11,692 nt of DNA from Streptosporangiaceae bacterium (GTDB lineage: Bacteria; Actinomycetota; Actinomycetes; Streptosporangiales; Streptosporangiaceae): positions 1 to 11,692 of the forward strand of contig JASHSO010000190.1 of the NCBI GenBank assembly GCA_030038715.1, given 5' to 3'. This document shows, piece after piece, positions 5,986 through 11,692 of this stretch (positions are counted from its first letter, which is position 1; every line of letters starts with the position of its first letter). Made by a program: the position numbers and the translations under genes. The notes under the pieces were generated by a model that made no database searches, was not told where the DNA came from, and saw nothing but the letters and a program-made list of their open reading frames with translations.

Positions 5986-7608
5986 TCACTCAGTCCCGGC
6001 GGCCTGTTCGCGCAGCCGGAAGCGCTGCAGCTTGCCGGTGTTGGTCCGGGGTAGCCCCGGAACGAACTCGACGGCGCGCGGGTACTTGTACGGTGCGATC
6101 CGCTGCTTGACTAGGTCCTGCAGTTCCCGCGCCTTGGCGTCGTCACCGCTAACGCCGTCGCGCAAGACCACGAACGCCTTGACGATCTGGCCGCGAGCCG
6201 CGTTCGGTGCGCCGACGACCCCGCACTCAGCCACGTCCGGATGGCTGAGCAGCACCTCCTCGATCTCGGGCCCGGCGATGTTGTAGCCACCCGAGATGAT
6301 CATGTCATCGGAGCGCGCCTGGTACCAGAAGTAGCCGTCAGAGTCCCTGACGTAGGTGTCGCCCGTCAGGTTCCAGCCATCCCTGACATAGCTGAGCTGG
6401 CGGTCGTCGCTGAGGTACCGGCAGCCTGTAGGGCCCTTGACGGCCAGCCTGCCCGGCTCGCCATCGGGCACGGGCTTGCCCTCGCCGTCCAGAACGGCCG
6501 CGTGATAACCCGGTACCGCGAGACCCGTCGAGCCGGCCCTGATCTGATCGTCGGCAGCTGCGATGAAGATGTGCAGCAGCTCGGTGCTGCCGATGCCGTC
6601 GATGATCTTGACGCCAGTCGAGTCGTAGAACTCCTGCCAGGTGCCGGCGGGCAAGTGCTCACCGGCTGAGACCGGCCTGCGCAGGCCGCGGAGCTGTTCC
6701 GCCTTTCCTGCCGCCAGCATGGCGCGGTAGGCGGTGGGCGCCGTCGACAGCACTGTGACGCCGTGAGCTGCGATGTGGTCGGCGAGCTGGGCTGGGCTGG
6801 CCTGCTCCAGCAGCAGCGAGGCAGCGCCCACGCGGAACGGGAACAGCACGAGCCCGCCGAGGCCGAACGTGAACGCAGCCGGCGGAGTGCCGGCGAACAG
6901 GTCGTCGGGTAGCGGCCTGAGCACGTGCTTGGAGAACGTGTCGGCCACGGCCAGCAGATCGCGGTGAAAGTGCATGGTGGCCTTCGGCCGCCCCGTCGTG
7001 CCCGAGGTAAACGCGATGATGGCGACATCGTCGGCTGCGGTGCGCACTGACCAGAAACCCAGTTCGTTCCCCTTCATGAGCGCACTCAGATCATTTTCGC
7101 CGCCGCTTCCGTAGCTAATGATCCGCAAGTCGGGCACGTTGGCGGCTGCCAGGTCGGCGGTGAACCTGTGGTCGCACAGCGCGAGCCGCACCTGCGCGAT
7201 CTCGCCGATGGTGGCCAGTTCGCCTGCCCGCAGCATCGGCATGGTGGTGACAGCGACGCCGCCGGCCTTGAGTATGCCGAACCAGCAGGTGATGAGCCAG
7301 GGGTTGTTCGGGCCGCGCAGCAGGACGCGGTTGCCCGGGAGCAGGCCCAGGTCATCGGTCAGCACCCTGGCGACCTGGCTGGCGCGAACCGCAAGGTCGC
7401 GGTAGCTCCAGGTCTCGGTCGGTGTCAGCAGGCAGCGGCGGTCCGCCCCGTACACGGCGATGGTCGCGTCCAGCAATTCGTCGGCCGCGTTCAGCCTGTC
7501 CGGGTAGTTCAGGCCGGGCAGGCTGAAGTCGAGTTCGGGCCACTGCACGGGCGGAGGCAGGCTGTCGCGACAGAACGTATCGGCGTGCGCGGACGGCGAG
7601 AGCTGCAT
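5986..7608 (-). CDS. Aryl-CoA ligase, benzoate/2-aminobenzoate-CoA ligase type
   Basis: Adenylate-forming ligase that should activate an aromatic acid to its CoA thioester using ATP, in the cytoplasm. The 540 residues carry the family motifs: TSGTTGRPKA (201-210), GIGSTELLH (338-346), LTGD (414-417), the hinge region ARSDDMIISGGYNIAGPEIE (431-450) and the catalytic lysine in PRTNTGKLQRF (K526). The N-terminus (LPPPVQWPELDF, NAADELLD) resembles the benzoate/2-aminobenzoate-CoA ligase branch rather than fatty-acyl-CoA synthetases. The ATG at 7608 has AAGGAGG seven bases upstream. It diverges from a PaaX-family regulator, which suggests inducible control. The 2-aminobenzoyl-CoA monooxygenase-type enzyme nearby points to 2-aminobenzoate as substrate; benzoate or salicylate remain possible. 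Family call is firm, substrate is inference. Confidence 0.87.
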   Translation of the reverse strand: MQLSPSAHADTFCRDSLPPPVQWPELDFSLPGLNYPDRLNAADELLDATIAVYGADRRCLLTPTETWSYRDLAVRASQVARVLTDDLGLLPGNRVLLRGPNNPWLITCWFGILKAGGVAVTTMPMLRAGELATIGEIAQVRLALCDHRFTADLAAANVPDLRIISYGSGGENDLSALMKGNELGFWSVRTAADDVAIIAFTSGTTGRPKATMHFHRDLLAVADTFSKHVLRPLPDDLFAGTPPAAFTFGLGGLVLFPFRVGAASLLLEQASPAQLADHIAAHGVTVLSTAPTAYRAMLAAGKAEQLRGLRRPVSAGEHLPAGTWQEFYDSTGVKIIDGIGSTELLHIFIAAADDQIRAGSTGLAVPGYHAAVLDGEGKPVPDGEPGRLAVKGPTGCRYLSDDRQLSYVRDGWNLTGDTYVRDSDGYFWYQARSDDMIISGGYNIAGPEIEEVLLSHPDVAECGVVGAPNAARGQIVKAFVVLRDGVSGDDAKARELQDLVKQRIAPYKYPRAVEFVPGLPRTNTGKLQRFRLREQAAGTE

Positions 7609-7644
7609 GTCGCGACCTCCTTGTGGCGACGCCAGAACGGTCTC

Positions 7645-7672
7645 AGTATCGCGCCGCGATGACGATAGTCAA
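7645..7672 (-). promoter_or_regulatory. Candidate promoter of the aryl-CoA ligase
   Basis: On the minus strand TTGACT (7672-7667) and GATACT (7650-7645) are separated by 16 bases, close to the housekeeping sigma consensus. The predicted start near 7638 gives a leader of about 30 bases with a strong AAGGAGG. The -35 box lies within the candidate regulator site at 7660-7679. Confidence 0.55.
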
Positions 7673-7679
7673 CGAATCA
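7660..7679. promoter_or_regulatory. Candidate operator for the PaaX-family regulator
   Basis: TGACGATAGTCA (7660-7671) has perfect four-base arms and overlaps the ligase -35 box. It is immediately followed by ACGAATCAT, whose reverse complement ATGATTCGT contains TGATTCG, resembling the E. coli PaaX site as I remember it. The block lies between the divergent start sites, where a shared repressor would act on both genes. This is an inference from position and partial motif match. Confidence 0.4.
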
Positions 7680-7703
7680 TGGGAGCTGTCGGTGTGCTGC
7701 GGC

Positions 7704-7716
7704 TAGGTTCGGTCAG
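7704..7716 (+). promoter_or_regulatory. Candidate leaderless promoter of the PaaX-family gene
   Basis: TAGGTT (7704-7709) fits the TANNNT -10 pattern and is followed by seven bases and then the GTG start at 7717. No Shine-Dalgarno sequence is present upstream of the GTG, so the mRNA may be leaderless. No clear -35 box is seen. The spacing is the same as at dapA. Confidence 0.45.
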
Positions 7717-8652
7717 GTGGGCACCTATGGCGTTGCACCTCGCCGCGGGATCGCGGGGCAGCAGGGCCTGCAGGCGCAGCCGCGGGCGTTGATCGTCACG
7801 ATCTACGGGCTGTATGCCCGCGACATGGGTGGCTGGCTGAGCGTAGCCGCGCTGATCAGGCTGATGGTCGATCTTGGGATAGCCGAGCCTGCCGTGCGGT
7901 CGGCTGTTTCCCGGCTCAAGCAGCATGGCCTGGTCGAACCGCACCGAGTGGGCGGAGCGGCGGGTTACGCGCTGTCGGCCCGGGGCCGCGACATCCTGGC
8001 ACAGGGGGACATGCGGATCTTCGGACGCCAGCAGGCCAGCACTTCCGACGGCTGGCTGCTCGTCGTGTTCAGCGTCCCCGAGCAGGAGCGCGCCAAGCGG
8101 CACGCGCTGCGGTCCAGGCTCGGCTGGCTTGGTTTCGGCACTGTTGCCGCCGGTGTCTGGGTCGCGCCCGGCCACCTGGCCAACGAGACCGCGAACGTGC
8201 TGGCTGCGGACGGCCTGTCGGAGTACGTCAGCCTCTTCCGAGCCGAATACCTGGCATTCGGCGACCTGCGCGCCAGAGTGCGATCGTGGTGGGACCTCGA
8301 TCGGCTGGAGCATCTCTACCAGGACTTCATCGACGCTACCTGGCCCGTCGTCGACCATTGGAAGGCCGGTGGCGCTGGAGAGCCGGGTGCGGCCTTCGCC
8401 GATTACGTGCGGGTGCTGACCGCGTGGCGGAGGCTGCCGTTCCTCGATCCGGGCCTGCCGGCCGAGCTGGTGCCGGCCAACTGGAACGGGGCGCGAGCCG
8501 CTGAGGTGTTCGAACAGCTCGGTGTGCTGTTGGCCGGGCCTGCCAGCGGGCATGTGCACGCGGTGACGGGAGTGCGGCCCGCTTCGGCCGCGCCACAGGT
8601 CGCAGCCGACAGTACACGCGGGGCGCTAAGGGCGCGTCGCGGCGCGGGCTGA
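7717..8652 (+). CDS. PaaX-family transcriptional regulator
   Basis: Likely DNA-binding repressor responding to an aryl-CoA thioester; E. coli PaaX, the family founder, senses phenylacetyl-CoA. The 311 residues include the N-terminal winged-helix domain (QPRALIVTIYGLYAR, GGWLSVAALIRLM, then EPAVRSAVSRLKQHGLVEP at 57-75), the central Cas2-like domain (DGWLLVVFSVPEQERAKRHALR, about 109-130) and the PaaX C-terminal domain with FRAEYLAFGD, DLDRLEHLYQDF and LTAWRRLPFLDPGLP. The length is typical; the last 50 residues are Ala/Arg-rich and not conserved in any way I recognise. The GTG at 7717 is the first usable start and leaves about 20 residues before the conserved PRALI. Its divergent position relative to the ligase suggests it controls that gene and itself, possibly with the aryl-CoA product as inducer. 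Confidence 0.9.
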   Translation: MGTYGVAPRRGIAGQQGLQAQPRALIVTIYGLYARDMGGWLSVAALIRLMVDLGIAEPAVRSAVSRLKQHGLVEPHRVGGAAGYALSARGRDILAQGDMRIFGRQQASTSDGWLLVVFSVPEQERAKRHALRSRLGWLGFGTVAAGVWVAPGHLANETANVLAADGLSEYVSLFRAEYLAFGDLRARVRSWWDLDRLEHLYQDFIDATWPVVDHWKAGGAGEPGAAFADYVRVLTAWRRLPFLDPGLPAELVPANWNGARAAEVFEQLGVLLAGPASGHVHAVTGVRPASAAPQVAADSTRGALRARRGAG

Positions 8653-8727
8653 CGAGGGCGTGGACCGTGTAGCGTGTGACCCGGCTGACTAGATGGGCAG
8701 GTCATGCGCTGCGCCTGGCGGCTCTAC

Positions 8728-8750
8728 TAGGATGGGATCTTGACAAGGAG
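8728..8750 (+). promoter_or_regulatory. Candidate -10 and ribosome-binding site of the small membrane protein gene
   Basis: TAGGAT (8728-8733) fits TANNNT, and AAGGAG (8745-8750) lies five bases before the ATG at 8756. The ribosome-binding site is convincing; the -10 has no recognisable -35 partner. The remaining 100-base gap from 8653 shows nothing else I can name. Confidence 0.4.
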
Positions 8751-8755
8751 TCATC

Positions 8756-9274
8756 ATGACTTATCAGCCTTATCCGACCGCCAGCAGCGGCAACGCAATG
8801 GCTTCGCGGCCAGGGCAGCCGCAGTCGATTCGCACCGCGGTCAGGCTCATGTGGGCAGGAGCGGCCCTTGGTGCGCTCGGCTTCATCTTCACACTCGTGT
8901 TCAGCCACCGGATCAAGGTCGCGGTCGGCAAGGCGGCGGTAAAGGCTAACAGAACGCTCAAGAGCGAGGGTAAGAAGCAGCTGACCCTGTCCCAGATTCA
9001 CTCCCTTGAGTCCGCGACTATCGCGATCCTCCTGATCGTGCTCATCATTGGCGTTCTGCTGTGGCTCTGGATGGCGTGGGCGAATGGCAAGGGCAGTAGC
9101 TGGGCGCGGATCGTCGCGTCGGTCTTGTTCGCGCTGAACACGCTGTACCTGTTCTTCGCGGCCAGCCGTGCCACCGTCACCGCGATCTTCGTCGGGCTAG
9201 GTTGGCTCATCGGACTGGCGACCATCGTCTTCCTCTGGCGCAGGGACTCCACGGAGTTCATCAAGTCGCAGTAG
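8756..9274 (+). CDS. Small four-helix membrane protein of unknown function
   Basis: The 172-residue product has a hydrophilic Pro/Ser/Gln/Tyr-rich N-terminus (about 1-25), followed by four predicted membrane helices near residues 30-50, 88-108, 116-136 and 141-161. Between helices 1 and 2 is a basic, Lys-rich loop of about 35 residues (HRIKVAVGKAAVKANRTLKSEGKKQ). The start at 8756 has AAGGAG five bases upstream. Proteins of this layout, with SIRTAVRLMWAGAALG at the first helix, are common as uncharacterised membrane proteins in Actinomycetota; I know no assigned function. It is convergent with the RidA-family gene, and the coding ends overlap by 14 bases. Nothing in it suggests transport of aromatic acids, and its place inside the aromatic module may be chance. 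Confidence 0.82.
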   Translation: MTYQPYPTASSGNAMASRPGQPQSIRTAVRLMWAGAALGALGFIFTLVFSHRIKVAVGKAAVKANRTLKSEGKKQLTLSQIHSLESATIAILLIVLIIGVLLWLWMAWANGKGSSWARIVASVLFALNTLYLFFAASRATVTAIFVGLGWLIGLATIVFLWRRDSTEFIKSQ

Positions 9275-9689
9275 CCGCTTGCTGAGTGCCGTGCGGGATG
9301 ACGGCGCAGCCCTGAACCTCGACCAGCGCGGCTGCGTCCCATAGCGAGGCCACGCCGACTGCTGCGATGGCCGGATAGTCACGCCCGACAAGCCGCCGCC
9401 AGGTAGCTCCTATCTGCTGGCCGTGGGCGCGGTAGTCGGCAAGGTCGACCGCGTAGATGGTCAGACTGGCGAGGTGCTCGGGCTCCCCGCCCGCAGCTCG
9501 CAAGGCCGTCAGCAGGTTGCCGAGTGCCTGCTCGAACTGCGCTGCCACGCCGAGCCCGACGATCGAGCCCGACGAGTCCAGTGCGGTCTGCCCTGCCAGG
9601 AACACGATCCGGCTGCCTGTCGCGATCACCGCGTGCGCGAACCCCGACGGCGCAGCCAGTACCGGAGGGTTTACTCGTTCGATGCTCAT
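9261..9689 (-). CDS. RidA/YjgF/Rid family protein lacking the canonical catalytic arginine
   Basis: The 142-residue product has the Rid fold pattern: IVFLAGQTALDSSGSIVG (28-45), QFEQALGNLLTALRAAGGEPEHLASLTIYAVDL (51-83) and YPAIAAVGVASLW (105-117). Canonical RidA proteins hydrolyse reactive enamine/imine intermediates using an arginine in the PAR(S/T) motif. Here that position is isoleucine (Ile108), and the usual C-terminal strand glutamate appears to be Gln126. It therefore probably belongs to a Rid subgroup with a different or no deaminase activity. The start at 9689 has GAGAGGA seven bases upstream; the frame stays open to 9953 but that part lies inside the upstream gene. It follows the flavin monooxygenase/reductase gene by about 50 bases and is probably co-transcribed with it. 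Its 3' end overlaps the convergent membrane-protein gene by 14 bases. Confidence 0.87.
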   Translation of the reverse strand: MSIERVNPPVLAAPSGFAHAVIATGSRIVFLAGQTALDSSGSIVGLGVAAQFEQALGNLLTALRAAGGEPEHLASLTIYAVDLADYRAHGQQIGATWRRLVGRDYPAIAAVGVASLWDAAALVEVQGCAVIPHGTQQAATAT

Positions 9690-9710
9690 CTGCTCATCCT
9701 CTCCGTCGCG

Positions 9711-9729
9711 GCGGGCCGCGGCCGCCCGC
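9711..9729 (-). repeat. GC-rich hairpin between monooxygenase and RidA-family genes
   Basis: GCGGGC (9711-9716) and GCCCGC (9724-9729) form a perfect six-base stem around a seven-base loop in the 50-base intergenic gap. No T-run follows, so it is more likely an mRNA-stabilising or processing structure than a terminator. Its significance is uncertain in such GC-rich DNA. Confidence 0.3.
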
Positions 9730-9739
9730 GGCCAGGCCG

Positions 9740-11692
9740 CTACGGGCGCCAGCGAGCGTGCCGGGTCGAGGGCAAGCCCGAACGGATCAACTCCAGGCGC
9801 GGCCTTGGCCCGTCGGCCCGGCCGGTCTGCGGCGCCCTGCTGCCTGCCCGCCACTGCACAGGCCAGACCGCACCCGGCCCGGAGTAGCCCTGCTCGGCCG
9901 CCGCGTGCAGGGTCCAGTTCGGCTCGTACAGGTGCACTCGGCCGAGAGCGCACAGATCCGCGCGCCCGGCCAGAATGAGCGAGTTCACGTCGTCGTAGGA
10001 CGAGATGACCCCGACGGCGATCGTGGCGATCCCCACCTGGTTCCTGATCGCGTCGGCGAACGGCGTCTGGTACGAGCGGCCGAAGGCAGGCTGCTCCTCT
10101 GGCGTAACCTGGCCGGTTGAGACGTCGACGGCGTCCGCGCCGGCCCCTTTGAAGGCACGGGCGATCTCAACGGCTTCCCGGCCGGTTATCCCGCCAGCTA
10201 CCCAGTCGGTGGCCGATATGCGCACGGTCATTGGCTTTGCCGCAGGCCACACCGCGCGGATGGCGTCGAACACCTCGAGCGGGAACCGGAGCCGCCCGGC
10301 CAGCGATCCGCCGTAACGGTCCGTGCGGCGGTTCGTGACCGGCGAGATGAACGAGGACAGCAGGTAGCCGTGCGCACAATGCAGCTCGAGCAGATCGAAG
10401 CCGCAGCGCTCGGCCGCGCGGGTGGCGGCCACGAACTGCCCGGCGATGTCCTGCAATTCGACGGCACTCAGCTCCCGCGGCACCTGGCTCGTGCCCGGCA
10501 GGTAGGGCAGCGGCGACGGGCCGCAGACGGGCCAGTTTCCGTCGGGCAGCGGCTCGTCCATGCCCTCCCACATCAGCCGCGTCGAGCCCTTACGGCCCGA
10601 GTGGCCGAGCTGCAGCCCGATCTTCGCCCGGGACTGCTCGTGCACGAACCCGACCGTCCGCTGCCAGGCCTGCTCGTGCTCCGGCGCGTACAGTCCGGCG
10701 CAGCCCGGCGTGATCCTTCCGTCGGCGCTCACGCACACCATCTCGGTCATGACCAGCCCGGCCCCGCCGAGCGCCTTTCCGCCCAGGTGCACTAGGTGGA
10801 AGTCGGACGGAGTGCCGTCGGCCGCGGAGTACATGTCCATCGCCGACACCACGACCCGGTTGACCAGTTCGAGCCCGCGCAGCCGGAACGGCTGGAACAT
10901 GGGCGGCGCCACCTCGCCGGGCCCCATCCCGCGTCGGCGCTCGTGGCGGGCGAACCAGGCGTCCACGGCGGCGGTGAACTCCGGGTCCCGGAGCCGCAGG
11001 TTGGCGTGGGTGACGCGGCGGCTGCGAGTGACGATGTTGAAGGCAAACTGCTCGGGTTCCTGGCCTGTGTACTGGGCGAGGTTTTCGAACCACTCCAGGC
11101 TGGCCTGCGCGGCCCGCTGCGTGGATGCGACGACCGGGCGCCGCTCTGCCTCGTAGGCGGCCAGCGCCTCCGGTATGGACGGATGCTCCCGCATGCACGC
11201 GGCCAGCGCTAGCGCATCCTCCATGGCCAGCTTGGTGCCCGAGCCGATGGAGAAGTGCGCGGTGTGCGCGGCGTCGCCGAGCAGGACCACGTTCTCGTCG
11301 CGCCAGCTCTCGCAGCGCAGCGTGGCGAAGCGCAGCCAGCGGGAGTTGTTAGCCAGCAGCTTGTGCCCGGCCAGCACACCGCGTAGCAGCTCGCCGACGC
11401 GCTCGATCGACCGCTCGTCGGACTCGCCTGGCGCCAGCTCGCGCGCGGCGAGCGCGTCGAACCCGGCGGCACGCCAGACGTCGTCATGCATCTCCACGAT
11501 GAAAGTGCTGCCGGACGCATCGTAGGGGTAGCCGTGCACCTGCATCAGGCCATGCGGGGTCTGCTCGATGAAGAACTTGAACGCGTCGAAGACCAGGTCG
11601 GTGCCGAGCCACATGTAGCGGCACTTGCGGACATCAAATTCAGGACGGAACGAGGTGCTCCGGCTACTGCGCACCGCCGAGTTGGCCCCGTC
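9740..11692 (-). CDS. Bifunctional FAD monooxygenase / Old Yellow Enzyme reductase, 2-aminobenzoyl-CoA (or salicylyl-CoA) type, N-terminus beyond right edge
   Basis: The 650 visible residues open with DGANSAVR, the mid-domain FAD/NADPH motif of flavin aromatic hydroxylases, so roughly 150 N-terminal residues including the Rossmann GxGxxG are outside the window. LLGDAAHTAHFSIGSGTKLA (about 137-156) is the second FAD motif. An Old Yellow Enzyme FMN domain starts near 264 (PPMFQPFRLRGLELVNRVVVS) and includes LQLGHSGRKGS, LELHCAHGYLLSSFISP, TNRRTDRYGGS and GRADLCALGRVHL. This fusion is the layout of Azoarcus evansii 2-aminobenzoyl-CoA monooxygenase/reductase and of proteins annotated salicylyl-CoA 5-hydroxylase. 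The first domain would hydroxylate the ring of the CoA thioester and the second reduce it. The last 30 or so residues are Arg/Pro/Gly-rich and longer than I expect. The GTG at 11674 is internal. Probably in an operon with the RidA-family gene. Confidence 0.9.
   Translation of the reverse strand, partial: DGANSAVRSSRSTSFRPEFDVRKCRYMWLGTDLVFDAFKFFIEQTPHGLMQVHGYPYDASGSTFIVEMHDDVWRAAGFDALAARELAPGESDERSIERVGELLRGVLAGHKLLANNSRWLRFATLRCESWRDENVVLLGDAAHTAHFSIGSGTKLAMEDALALAACMREHPSIPEALAAYEAERRPVVASTQRAAQASLEWFENLAQYTGQEPEQFAFNIVTRSRRVTHANLRLRDPEFTAAVDAWFARHERRRGMGPGEVAPPMFQPFRLRGLELVNRVVVSAMDMYSAADGTPSDFHLVHLGGKALGGAGLVMTEMVCVSADGRITPGCAGLYAPEHEQAWQRTVGFVHEQSRAKIGLQLGHSGRKGSTRLMWEGMDEPLPDGNWPVCGPSPLPYLPGTSQVPRELSAVELQDIAGQFVAATRAAERCGFDLLELHCAHGYLLSSFISPVTNRRTDRYGGSLAGRLRFPLEVFDAIRAVWPAAKPMTVRISATDWVAGGITGREAVEIARAFKGAGADAVDVSTGQVTPEEQPAFGRSYQTPFADAIRNQVGIATIAVGVISSYDDVNSLILAGRADLCALGRVHLYEPNWTLHAAAEQGYSGPGAVWPVQWRAGSRAPQTGRADGPRPRLELIRSGLPSTRHARWRP

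Noticed and set aside
9690..9953. Extended N-terminus of the RidA-family protein
   Set aside because: It overlaps the 3' end of the monooxygenase gene out of frame, and the conserved fold begins only after the ATG at 9689, which has its own ribosome-binding site.
11672..11674. GTG at 11674 as the true start of the monooxygenase/reductase
   Set aside because: The frame stays open to the window edge and the six preceding codons encode DGANSA, the conserved flavin hydroxylase motif, so the gene continues beyond the window.
1..11692. Search for CRISPR arrays, insertion sequences, integrases and attachment sites
   Set aside because: No spaced direct repeats, transposase-like proteins or terminal inverted repeats were seen; the window reads as ordinary chromosomal genes.

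Overview
The window looks like chromosomal DNA of a high-GC Actinomycetota. The evidence is the strong G/C bias at third codon positions, frequent GTG starts, GTGA stop/start overlaps, a dapA-rnj gene pair, a PaaX-family regulator and two promoters that look leaderless. I cannot fix the genus. I see no mobile element, CRISPR array, tRNA or rRNA.

Left region (1-2820, minus strand): a vitamin B12 uptake operon in the order btuF (lipoprotein), btuC (permease), btuD (ATPase, cut by the left edge), joined by 4-base GTGA overlaps. Upstream of btuF lies a compact cobalamin riboswitch, recognisable from its core and its B12-box-like 3' end. This makes cobalamin the likely substrate. Between riboswitch and gene, the btuF ribosome-binding site can pair in a hairpin, and a third segment could compete for that pairing, so control is probably translational. 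A roughly 450-base spacer with no recognisable gene, containing one perfect hairpin, separates this operon from the next.

Middle region (3250-5915, plus strand): dapA (lysine/diaminopimelate synthesis) and rnj (RNase J) form a translationally coupled pair. The promoter appears to place the transcript start at the dapA ATG.

Right region (5986-11692): an aromatic acyl-CoA catabolic module. A benzoate/2-aminobenzoate-type CoA ligase (minus strand) is divergent from a PaaX-family regulator (plus strand), with overlapping control signals between them. After a small four-helix membrane protein of unknown function come, on the minus strand, a RidA-family protein and a large flavoprotein fusion of an FAD hydroxylase with an Old Yellow Enzyme domain (N-terminus cut by the right edge). 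The ligase plus fusion enzyme match the CoA-dependent 2-aminobenzoate (anthranilate) or salicylate pathway: the acid is activated to its CoA thioester, then the ring is hydroxylated and, in the aminobenzoate case, reduced. The RidA-like protein lacks the usual catalytic arginine, which is the main oddity of this module.
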